NCBI RefSeq assembly: GCF_030913655.1
Contig: NZ_CP133189.1
Location: 2,108,001-2,172,000 of the forward strand
Reading direction: 5' to 3'
From: Clostridium sp. MB40-C1
Lineage (GTDB): Bacteria > Bacillota > Clostridia > Clostridiales > Clostridiaceae
Length of the DNA: 64,000 nucleotides
Shown here: in pieces, positions 17,722 to 28,866 of the stretch
Layout of the letters: every line of letters begins with the position of its first letter
Position numbering within the stretch: the first letter of the stretch is position 1
Made by a program: the position numbers and the translations under genes
Notes under the pieces: model-generated
What the model was told of the DNA's origin: nothing
The model's database searches: none
Seen by the model: only the letters and a program-made list of their open reading frames with translations

Positions 17722-17764
17722 GTAAAAAGTATCAAATAAAAATATTTATTTGATACTTTTTACC
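17722..17764 (-). terminator. Terminator of the HPr-sigma-54 regulator gene
   Basis: GGTAAAAAGTATCAAATAAA pairs with its exact complement up to position 17764, about 10 bp after the stop, with Ts on the minus strand. Confidence 0.75.
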
Positions 17765-17771
17765 AACCTGT

Positions 17772-19853
17772 TCATTTTTCCCAATTTATAACCTTTTGTA
17801 TACCATATTTTCTAGCTTTAGCTGCTACTGTTTTGTGAGTAACTCCTAAAACCTTGGCCGCTGCATTATAGCTTCCAAATTGCTTTAAAGCCTTTTCAAT
17901 AATTATTTTTTCGTACTCACTTAGTTTTAGTATTTCTTCACTATTTTCAATTTGATTTTTTATATCATAATTTGTATGTTTTATTTTACTTAAATCTTGC
18001 AATTTGTCATTGCTATTATCTTGCTTAATGTACATAGGGAAATCTTTGTTTTCTATATATTCATCTTCTGATAATGCAACAACTCTCTCTATTAAATTTT
18101 CAAGTTCTCTAACATTACCAGGCCATTTATACTTTATCAGTGTATCTATAGCTTCATTACTTATTCCTTTAATTTCTTTTTTCATTTCTTTACTTATTTT
18201 CTTTATGAAGTATTCTACTAAAATAGGTATATCATGTTTTCTTTCCCTTAAAGCCGGTAAAAATATAGGGATTACATTTAATCTATAATATAAATCTTCC
18301 CTAAATTCTCCCTTCTTAAGCATATCTTCAAGATTTCTATTGGTAGCAGCAATAATTCTAACATTTATTTTTATTGTTTCTTCTCCACCAACTCTTTGAA
18401 ATTCTTTTTCTTGAAGTACTCTTAAAAGTTTTACCTGCATACTTTTATCTGTTTCCCCTATTTCATCTAAAAATATAGTTCCTTTATTAGCTAATTCAAA
18501 TTTTCCTAATTTTCTTTTAATAGCCCCAGTAAAAGCTCCTTTTTCATGACCAAACAGTTCACTTTCCAGCAAATTAGATGGAATTGCTGCACAGTTTACT
18601 CTTACAAAAGGCCCCTGTGCACAATCACTTGTAAAGTGTATCCCTTCCGCAATAAGTTCTTTTCCAGTTCCACTTTCTCCTCTTATTAGAACTGTAGAAT
18701 AACTTTTAGCAGCCTTTGATGCAATAGCTAAAGCATCTCTTACATTTCCACTATTTCCTATAAATTTGCTAAAAGATTCATCAGGCTTTTTAGTTCTTAA
18801 AAGTTCTTGTTCAAGATACTCAGCCTTTGCAGTAATCTCATTTAAATTTTTATATAATTTTTTTAGCTGTGTACGATCCTTTACTACAGAAACAACCCCT
18901 CTTATTTCTCCATAAACCTTAATTGCACTTACATCTCCAGCCATTACAATACCATTTGGCTTTTTTATAATAACCCCTCTTACACTTTCACCTGATAATA
19001 ACACTTGATGTCTTAGTCCCTTTGGAGAAATTTTTTCTATATTAAGCCCTATTACTTTTTCCGGTTCTTCATGAAGTATTTTAAAATAAGCTTCATTAGC
19101 ATAGGTTACATATCCATCTTTATCTAAAACACATATCCCATCTTGCACCGAATCCAACACAAGTTGTAGCCTTTCTTTTAATTCCTTTACTTCTTTTAAC
19201 TCTCCCGTTAATTTTTCCATATTGGAAATATCCTGAAAAGATATAATAGCACCTTTTCTATTTCCTTCTAATAATATTGGTGTTTCATTTAAAAGTACAA
19301 TAGTATTATTAATTTCTCTTCTTAAACCTATTTTTACTTTCCCATTATTGCATATTGTTCCTATTGCAGATTTAGGAATAACATCATATATATTTTTACC
19401 TATAGCTTCATTTATCTTTATATTTAATACTCTTTCAGCCATTGGATTAAAAACCGTTATTACATCATTTTCATCTAAAACTATAAGACCATTAGCCAAA
19501 CTTTCAACTATTTGCTCCCATGCTATAGTATTATTATGAATAATATTATCTACTTGGCTTATAGTACTTTCATCCGAAATACTAAAATCACTTTGAAGAA
19601 ATCTCCCCATTTTTTCTAAAGCTTCTTTCACTTCATCTCCAACTGCTTCAAGTAAAATCTCTTCATTTTGTTTGATTTTAAGTAACACTAATGGCATTAA
19701 ACTCTTAGCTGGTACTTTTTTCCCACTTTTATTAATAAAAAATTGTACATTATATTTTTTCTCTAGTTCATCTACTTTATGTACTACTATAGCTGCAACT
19801 CTTGCATGAAGTCCTTTTTTATTATTTATTGTAATTTTAATACAATCCTTCAA
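17772..19853 (-). CDS. Sigma-54-dependent activator with N-terminal HPr domain (HPr-PAS-PAS-AAA+-Fis), probable dha regulator
   Basis: 693 residues, starting at a TTG behind AGGAGTGAACTTTAA. Residues 1-90 are an HPr domain with the His site in GLHARVAA (His16) and the Ser site in AKSLMPLV (Ser51). Two PAS domains follow (about 110-210 and 225-335), then the AAA+ domain with Walker A GESGTGKE (392-399) and the sigma-54 contact loop GAFTGA (439-444), and a Fis-type helix-turn-helix near the end. It lies directly upstream of dhaKLM, whose promoter is of the sigma-54 type. The HPr domain suggests PTS phosphorylation, perhaps by or to DhaM, as the input. This differs from E. coli DhaR, which has GAF/PAS input. 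Confidence 0.93.
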   Translation of the reverse strand: MKDCIKITINNKKGLHARVAAIVVHKVDELEKKYNVQFFINKSGKKVPAKSLMPLVLLKIKQNEEILLEAVGDEVKEALEKMGRFLQSDFSISDESTISQVDNIIHNNTIAWEQIVESLANGLIVLDENDVITVFNPMAERVLNIKINEAIGKNIYDVIPKSAIGTICNNGKVKIGLRREINNTIVLLNETPILLEGNRKGAIISFQDISNMEKLTGELKEVKELKERLQLVLDSVQDGICVLDKDGYVTYANEAYFKILHEEPEKVIGLNIEKISPKGLRHQVLLSGESVRGVIIKKPNGIVMAGDVSAIKVYGEIRGVVSVVKDRTQLKKLYKNLNEITAKAEYLEQELLRTKKPDESFSKFIGNSGNVRDALAIASKAAKSYSTVLIRGESGTGKELIAEGIHFTSDCAQGPFVRVNCAAIPSNLLESELFGHEKGAFTGAIKRKLGKFELANKGTIFLDEIGETDKSMQVKLLRVLQEKEFQRVGGEETIKINVRIIAATNRNLEDMLKKGEFREDLYYRLNVIPIFLPALRERKHDIPILVEYFIKKISKEMKKEIKGISNEAIDTLIKYKWPGNVRELENLIERVVALSEDEYIENKDFPMYIKQDNSNDKLQDLSKIKHTNYDIKNQIENSEEILKLSEYEKIIIEKALKQFGSYNAAAKVLGVTHKTVAAKARKYGIQKVINWEK

Positions 19854-19867
19854 TTAAAGTTCACTCC

Positions 19868-19909
19868 TATGTTATATTTTATTACACAATATAAATAAAA
19901 TATAACATA
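19868..19909. repeat. Inverted repeat just upstream of the HPr regulator gene
   Basis: TATGTTATATTTTAT (19868-19882) is mirrored by ATAAAATATAACATA (19895-19909) around 12 nt, directly before the ribosome binding site of the regulator. It may be an operator for autoregulation or a leader hairpin. Confidence 0.5.
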
Positions 19910-19953
19910 AAAATGCATATTAATCATACTTAAGTATAATTAATATGCATTTT
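19910..19953 (-). terminator. Terminator of the V-type ATPase operon
   Basis: AAAATGCATATTAAT (19910-19924) pairs with ATTAATATGCATTTT (19939-19953); the loop is itself palindromic. It lies 27 bp past the ntpD stop. Confidence 0.75.
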
Positions 19954-19979
19954 ATATTTATCATATTATTTTAAACTTT

Positions 19980-20633
19980 CTATGCCTCTGTTGCAGCCGA
20001 TTTCTCCATCATATCCTTAACTTTCATTAATCTAGTCAATGCTGCTCTTTCATTTTCATCAAGCTTCATCTGAATATATTTTATCGTTTCTTGAAGCTGA
20101 GGAATTGTCATATATTCAAGAGCATTAACTCTTCTTCTTGTTTTTTCAATTTCATCAGCCATAAGCTGACAAGACTTTTCAACTTCAGCAAGTTCTAAAA
20201 GTTTAGGAAGTATTCCATAAAGTTTTTCTATAGCTCCATCAAGTTCTGCAGAAGTATTAGCAAATCCATAAGGATATATACTTCCCTCATCGTCTCCTAA
20301 TTCTCTTTTAAACTCCATTTCAGGAACATTTACACTCATTATATTTTTAGTCTTTATATCAACAGTAATATGCTCTTTTGGATAAGCAATTGCCTCTTCT
20401 AAAATTTCAGATGACATTAACGCTCTAGCCATAACAAAATCTTTAAAAGAACCGCTCAATTCTTCTTCAACACTGCTTCTAAGTTGATTATTGTATTTTA
20501 CCAAATCAATAAATCTTCTCATAAGTTCATCTTGCTTATCTTTTAAAAGCTTATGTCCTCTTACTGCTGTAACCAATCTTTTCTTCAGCTTTGTGAGTTC
20601 CATTCTTGTAGGATTGACGTTAAGCCTAGCCAT
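19980..20633 (-). CDS. ntpD: V-type ATP synthase/ATPase subunit D
   Basis: 217 residues, the central rotor shaft. It opens with [20 protein letters not shown], the family signature, and consists of two long coiled-coil helices (N- and C-terminal) with a short globular middle. With subunit F it transmits rotation between the A3B3 head and the membrane ring. It is the last gene of the operon, 2 bp after the ntpB stop, and is followed by a terminator. The downstream H and J genes found in E. hirae are absent. Confidence 0.95.
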   Translation of the reverse strand: MARLNVNPTRMELTKLKKRLVTAVRGHKLLKDKQDELMRRFIDLVKYNNQLRSSVEEELSGSFKDFVMARALMSSEILEEAIAYPKEHITVDIKTKNIMSVNVPEMEFKRELGDDEGSIYPYGFANTSAELDGAIEKLYGILPKLLELAEVEKSCQLMADEIEKTRRRVNALEYMTIPQLQETIKYIQMKLDENERAALTRLMKVKDMMEKSAATEA

Positions 20634-20635
20634 GG

Positions 20636-22018
20636 TTACTCACCTTCTTTTTCATCTAAATATTTATCTAAATATTCATCTCTAATTCTCTTAAGCTCAG
20701 TTTTTGGAAGAATCTTTAGAAGTTTCCATCCTAAGCTTAAAGTCTCTTCTATAGATCTATTTGCCTCAAAACCTTGTGCTACATATTCTTTTTCAAAAGC
20801 ATCTGCAAAGTTAGCATAAGCTTTATCTACATCAGATAATGCAGATTCTCCAAGGATAACAGCCAGTTCTTTTGCTTGTTTTCCTTGTGCATATGCTGAG
20901 AACAGCTGGTTCATAGTATCCGCATGATCTTCTCTAGTTTTGTCTTTACCAATACCTTTATCTTTAAGTCTTGAAAGAGATGGAAGTACATCAATTGGGG
21001 GCATAACTCCTTTTTTGTAAAGCTCTCTTGATAATATAATCTGTCCCTCTGTTATATATCCAGTTAAGTCAGGTATTGGATGAGTTTTATCATCTTCAGG
21101 CATTGTAAGTATAGGTATTTGAGTTATTGAGCCTTCTTTTCCTTTTATTCTTCCCGCTCTTTCATATAAAGTTGAAAGGTCAGTATATAGATATCCAGGA
21201 TATCCACGTCTTCCTGGAACTTCTTTTCTTGCCGCTGAAACTTCACGAAGGGCTTCAGCATAATTTGTTATATCTGTCATTATAACAAGTACATGCATAC
21301 CTCTTTCATAAGCCAAATATTCTGCTGTAGTAAGTGCCATTCTAGGTGTTGCTATACGTTCAACAGCAGGATCTGAAGCTAAATTCATGAATAAAACAGT
21401 TCTATCTATTGCCCCAGTTCTTGTAAAATCTTCTACGAAGAATTGCGCTTCTTCAAAAGTAATACCAATAGCTGCAAATACAACAGCAAACTTAGAATCT
21501 GAGTTTAAAACTTTTGCTTGTCTTGCTATCTGAGCAGCTAATTCAGCATGTGGAAGACCAGAACCAGAGAACACAGGTAGTTTTTGTCCTCTAACCAAAG
21601 TATTAAGACCATCTATAGCTGATACCCCTGTTTGAATAAACTCAGAAGGATAGTCTCTTGCAAAAGGGTTTAAAGGTTCTCCATTAATATCTAGTTTTTC
21701 ATCAGGAATTATTTTTGGCCCTCCGTCTTTAGGACCTCCAAGTCCGTCAAAGACTCTTCCAAGCATATCTTCTGAAACTCCTATTTCAAGAGGTTTTCCA
21801 AGAAATCTAGCTTTTGTTTCCTTTAAGTTAATTCCTGAAGATCCTTCAAATATCTGAACTACAGCCTTATCTTGAGTAATTTCCAGTACTTTTCCATGTC
21901 TTATTTCACCACTCTGGAGCTCTATTTCAACAAGTTCATCATAAGTTACTCCTTTAACTCCATCAACTATCATTAAAGGTCCAACAACTTCGGTAACTGT
22001 CTTATATTCCTTAAGCAT
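20636..22018 (-). CDS. ntpB: V-type ATPase subunit B (non-catalytic)
   Basis: 460 residues from the ATG at 22018, which overlaps the ntpA stop by 8 nt and has GAAGAAGG upstream; a GTG three codons earlier is less well placed. It resembles subunit A in fold, but the P-loop is replaced by [18 protein letters not shown], as expected for the non-catalytic partner. [20 protein letters not shown] and [23 protein letters not shown] are conserved. It alternates with subunit A in the cytosolic head. Confidence 0.96.
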   Translation of the reverse strand: MLKEYKTVTEVVGPLMIVDGVKGVTYDELVEIELQSGEIRHGKVLEITQDKAVVQIFEGSSGINLKETKARFLGKPLEIGVSEDMLGRVFDGLGGPKDGGPKIIPDEKLDINGEPLNPFARDYPSEFIQTGVSAIDGLNTLVRGQKLPVFSGSGLPHAELAAQIARQAKVLNSDSKFAVVFAAIGITFEEAQFFVEDFTRTGAIDRTVLFMNLASDPAVERIATPRMALTTAEYLAYERGMHVLVIMTDITNYAEALREVSAARKEVPGRRGYPGYLYTDLSTLYERAGRIKGKEGSITQIPILTMPEDDKTHPIPDLTGYITEGQIILSRELYKKGVMPPIDVLPSLSRLKDKGIGKDKTREDHADTMNQLFSAYAQGKQAKELAVILGESALSDVDKAYANFADAFEKEYVAQGFEANRSIEETLSLGWKLLKILPKTELKRIRDEYLDKYLDEKEGE

Positions 22019-23786
22019 TTGCAACACCTTCTTCCGCTATCAACTCATCCATAGCCTTAGTTAGTTCTTCTCTTATGTCATCTATTTTACTTATTTCATC
22101 TTCTGAAATATATTTTGCTCTTGCTATTTTATCTCTTACTTCTTCCATTCCTATGATTTTATTTAGATAAACCCCTGCTTTTAACGCACGGTTTGCTTCT
22201 TCTCCAAAAGCAAGTACAAGCTTTAACATTTTATATTGTTTACCTAATGATGCATATGTATCAATATCATGGAATGCATTTTGCATCAAATAATCTTCTC
22301 TTATAGATTTAGATACTTCTAGTTTTAATCTATCTTTTTCTGAAAGAGCATCTATACCTACAAGTCTTACTATTTCTTGAAGATTTGCCTCTTCTTGAAG
22401 TAAAGTCATAGCGCTGGTTCTAAGTTCAACCCAATCCTCAGAAATATTTTCATTCATCCAATTTCCGATCTTTTCAAGATAAAGAGAATAAGAATTTAAC
22501 CAGTTAATTGCAGGGAAATGTCTTCTATATGCAAGTTGAGCATCAAGTCCCCAGAAAACTTTAACTATTCTCAAAGTTGATTGTGTTACTGGCTCTGATA
22601 AGTCTCCTCCTGGAGGAGATACTGCTCCTATAGCTGTCAATGCTCCTTCTCTTCCATCTTCACCAAGACAAATAACTTTTCCTGCTCTTTCATAGAAATC
22701 AGCAAGTCTAGATCCTAAATACGCTGGATAACCTTCATCACCAGGCATTTCTTCAAGTCTTCCTGACATCTCTCTAAGAGCTTCTGCCCAACGTGATGTT
22801 GAATCTGCCATTAAAGCTACAGAATATCCCATATCTCTAAAATACTCTGCTATTGTTATACCAGTATAAATTGAAGCTTCACGAGCAGCAACTGGCATAT
22901 TAGAAGTATTTGCTATAAGTACTGTCCTTTTCATAAGAGTTTCCCCTGTTTTAGGGTCTTTTAGTTCTGGAAATTCATTAAGAACGTCAGTCATTTCATT
23001 TCCACGTTCCCCACATCCTATATAAACAACAATTTCTGCATCTCCCCATTTAGCAAGTTGATGTTGAACTACTGTTTTTCCACTTCCAAAAGGTCCAGGT
23101 ACGCAAGCACTTCCTCCTTTTGCTACTGGGAAAAAAGTGTCTATTATTCTTTGTCCTGTAACAAGAGGTGATATAGGATTTAATTTTTCTGCATATGGTC
23201 TACCACGTCTAACAGGCCATTTTTGCATTAATGTAACATTTTTTATTCCTTTAGCTGTTTCAACTTCTACAATAGTTTCTTCTACTGTATAATCACCTTC
23301 TGTAATAGATTTTATTTTTCCTTCTATTCCATATGGAATCATTATTTTATGATTTACTACAGTAGTTTCTTGCACTTCTCCTATAATATATCCAGATTTA
23401 ACTTCATCTCCAACCTTAACTTTAGGTATAAAGTGCCATTTTTTTTCTCTATCTAGAGGTAATACTTCAACTCCTTTAGTTAAAAAACTTCCCGCCTTTT
23501 CAGCAATAGCATCAAGAGGTCTCTGTATTCCATCAAACATTGATTCAATAAGACCAGGTCCAAGTTCTACACTAAGAGGTTCGCCTGTAGTAACAACAGG
23601 ATCTCCAGGTCCAAGACCTGAAGTTTCTTCGTAAACCTGAATAGAAGCCTTATCTCCTCTCATTTCTATTATTTCACCTATAAGTCGCTTGTTTCCAACT
23701 TTAACAACGTCATATATATTAGCTTCATCCATACCTTCTGCTATAACCAAAGGTCCGGATACTTTAATTATTCTTCCCCTCTTCAA
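22011..23786 (-). CDS. ntpA: V-type ATPase catalytic subunit A
   Basis: 591 residues. The start is a TTG at 23786 ([20 protein letters not shown]), preceded by GGTAGGTAAC. The P-loop GPFGSGKTV, the catalytic Glu in GCGERGNEM, the long non-homologous insert typical of V/A-type A subunits, and [20 protein letters not shown] are all present. It hydrolyses or makes ATP in the A3B3 head. The gene lies between subunits F and B in the conserved order. Confidence 0.97.
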   Translation of the reverse strand: MKRGRIIKVSGPLVIAEGMDEANIYDVVKVGNKRLIGEIIEMRGDKASIQVYEETSGLGPGDPVVTTGEPLSVELGPGLIESMFDGIQRPLDAIAEKAGSFLTKGVEVLPLDREKKWHFIPKVKVGDEVKSGYIIGEVQETTVVNHKIMIPYGIEGKIKSITEGDYTVEETIVEVETAKGIKNVTLMQKWPVRRGRPYAEKLNPISPLVTGQRIIDTFFPVAKGGSACVPGPFGSGKTVVQHQLAKWGDAEIVVYIGCGERGNEMTDVLNEFPELKDPKTGETLMKRTVLIANTSNMPVAAREASIYTGITIAEYFRDMGYSVALMADSTSRWAEALREMSGRLEEMPGDEGYPAYLGSRLADFYERAGKVICLGEDGREGALTAIGAVSPPGGDLSEPVTQSTLRIVKVFWGLDAQLAYRRHFPAINWLNSYSLYLEKIGNWMNENISEDWVELRTSAMTLLQEEANLQEIVRLVGIDALSEKDRLKLEVSKSIREDYLMQNAFHDIDTYASLGKQYKMLKLVLAFGEEANRALKAGVYLNKIIGMEEVRDKIARAKYISEDEISKIDDIREELTKAMDELIAEEGVANA

Positions 23787-23804
23787 GTTACCTACCTACC
23801 TTCC

Positions 23805-24113
23805 TTATAAAATATTAACTCCTACGGCTTTTTCTACATTATCTCTTATTTTCTGCATACCTATGTTCAATGTTCCTTGATTGCTTGGAATCAATATAAT
23901 AGCCGGAATTATTTCTCTATTATATCTTTGTATTGTTTCTTCTATATCTTTTGCCACATGTTCAGTAACAAATATAACTGCATATTTATCCATTGCCATC
24001 CTATCAATAGTCTTTTGAGCTTCTTCTGCTTCCACAACTGGATAAACATCTATGCCAATTGATTTAAATGAAAGAACAGAATCCTTATCTCCAACAACAC
24101 CTATCTTATACAT
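23805..24113 (-). CDS. ntpG: V-type ATPase subunit F (NtpG of E. hirae)
   Basis: 102 residues from the ATG at 24113, which overlaps the ntpC stop by 8 nt. [20 protein letters not shown] and [16 protein letters not shown] mark the Rossmann-like F subunit, which binds the D shaft. The size matches the E. hirae protein. Nomenclature differs between organisms; here the symbol follows the E. hirae series. Confidence 0.9.
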   Translation of the reverse strand: MYKIGVVGDKDSVLSFKSIGIDVYPVVEAEEAQKTIDRMAMDKYAVIFVTEHVAKDIEETIQRYNREIIPAIILIPSNQGTLNIGMQKIRDNVEKAVGVNIL

Positions 24114-25107
24114 AAATATCACGCAGCCTTTCTCTTATAACATCTCCGGCGATATTATTAAGTTTTCCAACCATTATAATCCTTACTATTTTTATTTCAT
24201 TTTCTTTAGCGAAGATATAGGCAAGTAAAGGTTCTATTCCAAAACTAACATATTTTGAATCTTTTATAAAATCCATAATGAAATTATCACTTAATTTCTC
24301 TAATACATTCAATTTGCCACTTTGGAGGTATTCATCCATTCCAGCCTTTATAATTTCATTATAGTCGCTATATTGTAATCTACTTACAATATTTTCATTA
24401 GATCCATTTAGCATATCAATTAAAATTTCTCTTTCCAACTTACCGCCTTCTATTAAAACGTCCTCTAAAAACTTCCTAGATTTATTTTGCTTTTTCACCC
24501 TAAGTAAAGTCTTCAAATTTATAAGATCAACGTTCTTATTTAAAAATTCTAATAGATATGATTCCTGTAATTTTTCTGCCCTAGAAAACATATCCTTATA
24601 CATATATTTATCAAGGATTATATCTATCTGCTGAGGATCTTTAGTCTCCTCAAAGGCTGCTTCTGTTTCTTTAATAGCATCTCCCATTAAAGGAGTTAAG
24701 TTCTTATTCTCTTCTGTTAAAACATACTCCTTCATTTCATCAACAGGTATTGTTCCAACAGGAATTAAAAGATAGCTTAATTCTTTATTTAAAGCTTTTT
24801 CTTTTAAAAGAACTTTTATATTATGATAATCATATCTAACACTCATTATATCTATTAAAGTTTTATCTGGAGATACTTCATACATAAATGAATAAAGTTT
24901 TTTTAATTCTTCACTTAAAACTATTTCATAATCCTCGGGCCTTTTAATATTATTCATCAATGTACCATACTCTGTTTCCTGAAGTATCTTGAAAGTTTCT
25001 TCTGCAGAATTTCCTTCTATCATTCTTTCTATTTTAGCTCTGTCAAGGAGTCTATTTTCTATAGACCTTATTCTCGGTACAGCTCTAACATATTCCATGT
25101 TACTCAT
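24106..25107 (-). CDS. ntpC: V-type ATPase subunit C (d-type, central stalk to ring connector)
   Basis: 333 residues, all-helical, with three repeated segments as in the d/AC39 family. It opens [20 protein letters not shown], and has [15 protein letters not shown] and [20 protein letters not shown], both characteristic. It caps the membrane rotor ring and seats the D/F shaft. The ATG at 25107 has an AGGAGGATT site. Confidence 0.92.
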   Translation of the reverse strand: MSNMEYVRAVPRIRSIENRLLDRAKIERMIEGNSAEETFKILQETEYGTLMNNIKRPEDYEIVLSEELKKLYSFMYEVSPDKTLIDIMSVRYDYHNIKVLLKEKALNKELSYLLIPVGTIPVDEMKEYVLTEENKNLTPLMGDAIKETEAAFEETKDPQQIDIILDKYMYKDMFSRAEKLQESYLLEFLNKNVDLINLKTLLRVKKQNKSRKFLEDVLIEGGKLEREILIDMLNGSNENIVSRLQYSDYNEIIKAGMDEYLQSGKLNVLEKLSDNFIMDFIKDSKYVSFGIEPLLAYIFAKENEIKIVRIIMVGKLNNIAGDVIRERLRDIYV

Positions 25108-25121
25108 TAAGCAATCCTCCT

Positions 25122-25718
25122 TTAGCTAAACAAAGCACCCATAACTTCGGCCTCAAGTTCATCTCTAAAAGACATAACTAAAGTTTCAAAGGTACTATTG
25201 ATTTCAATACCTCCTTTAGATAAAATATATCCTCCTTTTATGTCTCTTTTTTCCGAACTTAACTTTAAATCTCCTCTTTTACCTTTAACTATCAAGGCTT
25301 TGTTTAGTTCGCTTATAAAATTAGGAGTTACTGCATCATTGTCTTTTCCAACTATTATCTCTTCGTCCCCATCTATATCCATTGATAATATACTATCCTT
25401 TATAAAATTTAAATGATCTTCTTTAGATATATTCTTTAACTCCTCTAATGCCTTTTCAAATACAGTATCTAACATTTCTCCTTTAACTTGAAGTTTCATA
25501 TTTCTTACTTGAAGCTGAGCATTAGATATAATTCTTTCTCCCTTAGCTTTTGCTTCTGATTGAGCTTTTGAAATAATTACTTCTTTTTCTTTTTCAGCTT
25601 CGGCTATTTTTTTCTCAATTAATTTTTTTTCTTTATTTTTAGCTTCTTCTATTAAACTTTTTGCAGCATTATTAGCATCTTCTATTATCTTAGATGTCAA
25701 ATTATTTATATTAGACAT
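25122..25718 (-). CDS. ntpE: V-type ATPase subunit E (peripheral stalk)
   Basis: 198 residues: a long N-terminal coiled coil rich in Lys, Glu and Ala (about 1-90) and a globular C-terminal domain with KGGYILSKGGIEINSTFETL. It pairs with the small coiled-coil subunit encoded first in the operon to make the peripheral stator that holds the head. The gene lies 15 bp upstream of ntpC. Confidence 0.92.
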   Translation of the reverse strand: MSNINNLTSKIIEDANNAAKSLIEEAKNKEKKLIEKKIAEAEKEKEVIISKAQSEAKAKGERIISNAQLQVRNMKLQVKGEMLDTVFEKALEELKNISKEDHLNFIKDSILSMDIDGDEEIIVGKDNDAVTPNFISELNKALIVKGKRGDLKLSSEKRDIKGGYILSKGGIEINSTFETLVMSFRDELEAEVMGALFS

Positions 25719-25741
25719 TCCTATTCACATCCTAACCTTTT

Positions 25742-26248
<507 letters not shown>

Positions 26249-26283
26249 TTATTAGTTATTATTAAAATAATGTTTATTTTTAA

Positions 26284-26306
26284 TTCAAAATTTTCAAAAT
26301 TTTGAA
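26284..26306. repeat. AT-rich hairpin between ntpI and ntpK
   Basis: TTCAAAATTTT and AAAATTTTGAA (11-bp arms, 1-nt centre) lie between the ntpI stop and the ntpK start. It may adjust mRNA stability where proteolipid is needed in excess. Confidence 0.45.
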
Positions 26307-26310
26307 ATTA

Positions 26311-28269
26311 TTAAGCATTAACCTTTTTATTTGTAACATTAACAAACTTACTTTGTGACTTAAATGGAGTAAACTTCTTTCCTCCACCTTCATAGAATTT
26401 GTTGAAAAATTCAAGATATTGTAATCTACTTGAATGTACATATGAACCTAATGCATTAATACCTAGATTAAATAAATGTCCTACTATAAAAATAATTGGT
26501 CCTACTATAAATTTAGCAGCTCCTGGAATCAAGTTTATCATGAGATTAAATGCATTTGCTATAAATCCTGTAGCAAGTCCTAATGCTAAAAGTCTTGAAT
26601 AAGAAACAAAATCTCCAATATAACTTGTTATTCCATAAAGTCCATATATTCCTCCACCTATTTTGCCTCCTATAGTTGGTGCATCTCTTCCTTGTGTTAA
26701 AAGAAGTCCCACAAAACCAATTATAGTAAGTATCTTACCTACTGAACTTAAACTTTGTACAAACATCATAAATATTCCAGTAAGAGATATATACCAAAAT
26801 CCTACATCAAACAATGCATCTAAATATTTTTTATCTCTTATTAATACATAAGCTTTCATTGCAAGCCCCATAATTATGTGAACTACTCCAAATGCTATTG
26901 ACATTCCGAAAACTGTCATTATCTGATCTGATACATTTATTAAATAGGGTGCAGGTTTACCTAAAAACTGAGCTGGAGCATCTCCAAACCACCCTCCATA
27001 TATAGCTCCCCATATAACTGTAGATATACCAAGGTATAAGAATAGTTTCATAAAGTTTTTTGTAGCTTTTTCAAGCTTTAAAAACTTCAATGCTACTGCA
27101 GTTGCAATTACCATAACTACTCCATATCCTGCATCAGAAAGCATCATTCCAAAGAATACAAAATAGAATAGTGACATTACAGGTGTAGGATCAACTTCTC
27201 TATAATCTGGTAGTGAATACATTTCTGTTATGCTTTCAAAAGGTTCAACAAATCCATTGTTTTTTAATAATATTGGAACTTTATCATCTTCTTCAACTTC
27301 TTTAAATTCTAAATAATAATTTTCTTTTGCAATATTTTTTATAACTTCTTCTAATTCAAAATTTGAAGATAAAGTGTTCCATCCCTCTATTACAACAATA
27401 TCTTTTGTCTTTAAAAAATTTTCAGTAACCTTAGCTCTTTCAAGATAGTTAGAATAGTATTCATAAACTAATTTCATTTTCTCATAATAATCGTTCATTT
27501 CTTTTAAAGATTTTATATTAGTTTCTTTTTCGTTGTTTATTTTACTAATTCTATCTTCACAAGCTTTTATTATATCTTTAGGGCTTTCATCATAATTAAA
27601 ATTCGCCTTGCTAAATCCATATTTCTTCAATATTTCAAAAGCGTTGTCTTCTAAATCCTTAATTACTACAGCTAAAATATAAACTTCTTCTTTTCCTTCA
27701 TTTATTAACTCTATATAGGAAAAACCAATTTCATTATTAAATTCCTCTATAAAAGGCTCTTTTAAATTATTTGGTATTGTTCCAATAAAGTAAGAAGTAT
27801 ATTTTAAACTTCTAAGGTCTTTAAAAGGACAGTTAAAATTAGTCCAAGGCAAAAGCGCTTCAATTTCTGATTCTAACTTAGTTTTCTCATTAGAAAGAGC
27901 ATTTTGTTTTTCCTCTTTACACTTTAAATTCTCATAAATAGACATCCAATCTATTTCTTTCACTAAATTTTCAAGTTCCTCAAAAGTAATGCTTTTTTTG
28001 CCTTTTTTAAGTGCTTGGAGTCCTTTTTCTTTATCTATATAATTATTTAAAAAGTCCAATGAAAACTTTATCTTAGATAATTCATTCTCTCTTTGAAGGA
28101 TCTCTTTTTCCTCTACAGCACTTTTTAAGAAACTAAACTTCTCATTTTCTAATTTACTTTGAAGATTTACAAACTCTACACCTTCAAATTTCTGCAAATT
28201 TTTAAGTAAAGTTTCTTTTTCACTTTGAAAGGCAAATAATGTGAATTTATTCATCTTAACTATTGCCAT
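26311..28269 (-). CDS. ntpI: V-type ATPase subunit I (a-type, ion half-channels)
   Basis: 652 residues: a soluble N-terminal half with coiled coils (to about 330) and a membrane half with seven or eight helices. The segments FFGMMLSDAGYGVVM, IGGKIGGGIYGLYGITSYIGDFVSYSRLLALGLATG and FNLGINALGSYVHSSRLQYLEFF are family hallmarks. The essential channel arginine lies in the SYSRLLALGLA helix. The gene overlaps the coiled-coil subunit upstream by 14 nt. Confidence 0.95.
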   Translation of the reverse strand: MAIVKMNKFTLFAFQSEKETLLKNLQKFEGVEFVNLQSKLENEKFSFLKSAVEEKEILQRENELSKIKFSLDFLNNYIDKEKGLQALKKGKKSITFEELENLVKEIDWMSIYENLKCKEEKQNALSNEKTKLESEIEALLPWTNFNCPFKDLRSLKYTSYFIGTIPNNLKEPFIEEFNNEIGFSYIELINEGKEEVYILAVVIKDLEDNAFEILKKYGFSKANFNYDESPKDIIKACEDRISKINNEKETNIKSLKEMNDYYEKMKLVYEYYSNYLERAKVTENFLKTKDIVVIEGWNTLSSNFELEEVIKNIAKENYYLEFKEVEEDDKVPILLKNNGFVEPFESITEMYSLPDYREVDPTPVMSLFYFVFFGMMLSDAGYGVVMVIATAVALKFLKLEKATKNFMKLFLYLGISTVIWGAIYGGWFGDAPAQFLGKPAPYLINVSDQIMTVFGMSIAFGVVHIIMGLAMKAYVLIRDKKYLDALFDVGFWYISLTGIFMMFVQSLSSVGKILTIIGFVGLLLTQGRDAPTIGGKIGGGIYGLYGITSYIGDFVSYSRLLALGLATGFIANAFNLMINLIPGAAKFIVGPIIFIVGHLFNLGINALGSYVHSSRLQYLEFFNKFYEGGGKKFTPFKSQSKFVNVTNKKVNA

Positions 28270-28582
28270 TTACATTCACTATCCTCTCAATTACTAAATT
28301 CACTGCCTTCTTGAATCTTTCCTCAAGGACATTTTTTATACTATCGGTTTCTTCCCTCCCCTTTTCCAGTATCGGAACTGTTTTCTTTTGTGCTTCTTCT
28401 ACAACATCATCCATAATTTTCTTTCCTTGTAATTTAGCTTCAGCTAAAACCTTTTTATATTCATCTAATGCCTTAGCTTCCGCCTCTTTAATGATTGTAT
28501 TACTTTGACTTTGAGCATTTTTTATTGTTTCATATGCCTTTTCTTCTGCTGCTTTAATTTCATTAATTGCTTCAATTGCCAA
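28256..28582 (-). CDS. V-type ATPase small coiled-coil stator subunit (G/H-type; NtpF of E. hirae)
   Basis: 108 residues, nearly all helical and rich in Ala, Glu and Lys, as expected for the peripheral stalk partner of subunit E. The start is a TTG at 28582 behind GGTGGTGATAAT. It is the first gene of the operon, the position held by ntpF in E. hirae or ahaH in archaea. Identification rests on position and composition, because these subunits have little conserved sequence. Confidence 0.82.
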   Translation of the reverse strand: MAIEAINEIKAAEEKAYETIKNAQSQSNTIIKEAEAKALDEYKKVLAEAKLQGKKIMDDVVEEAQKKTVPILEKGREETDSIKNVLEERFKKAVNLVIERIVNVNGNS

Positions 28583-28735
28583 ATTATCACCACCTTTTTT
28601 ATTTAAAGAATTATTTAATTTTAGATAATATATTTGATGTAGATAATATTACATTAAATATATTATCATTTACACTTTATATGGTATTCATAACAATTTA
28701 TTTATAATGATTATAATACTGTTATATAACAAAAT

Positions 28736-28770
28736 TCAATTTTCAAAATTATTATTTTTTTGAAAATTAA
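28736..28770. terminator. Possible terminator after the radical SAM gene
   Basis: AATTTTCAAAA and TTTTTTGAAAATT form an AT-rich stem about 100 bp past the stop of the radical SAM gene. The V-ATPase promoter must lie between this and 28582; no convincing -35/-10 pair was found. Confidence 0.4.
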
Positions 28771-28866
28771 ATGAATTTTCGATAGGTATCGTCAATTTTC
28801 TTATCAATACACAATTGATTAAATTTTTATAATCTTCACAAATTCTCTAACCAAATATATAAATAT

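Larger units (their letters stand above)
17380..17771. other. Regulatory gap between dhaK and its regulator gene
   Basis: No gene. From dhaK upstream it holds a 5' leader of about 200 nt without a recognised riboswitch, the -24/-12 promoter, a TGTAAATGTTTACT palindrome next to the -24 element, a region where enhancer sites should lie, and the regulator's terminator. Confidence 0.6.
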
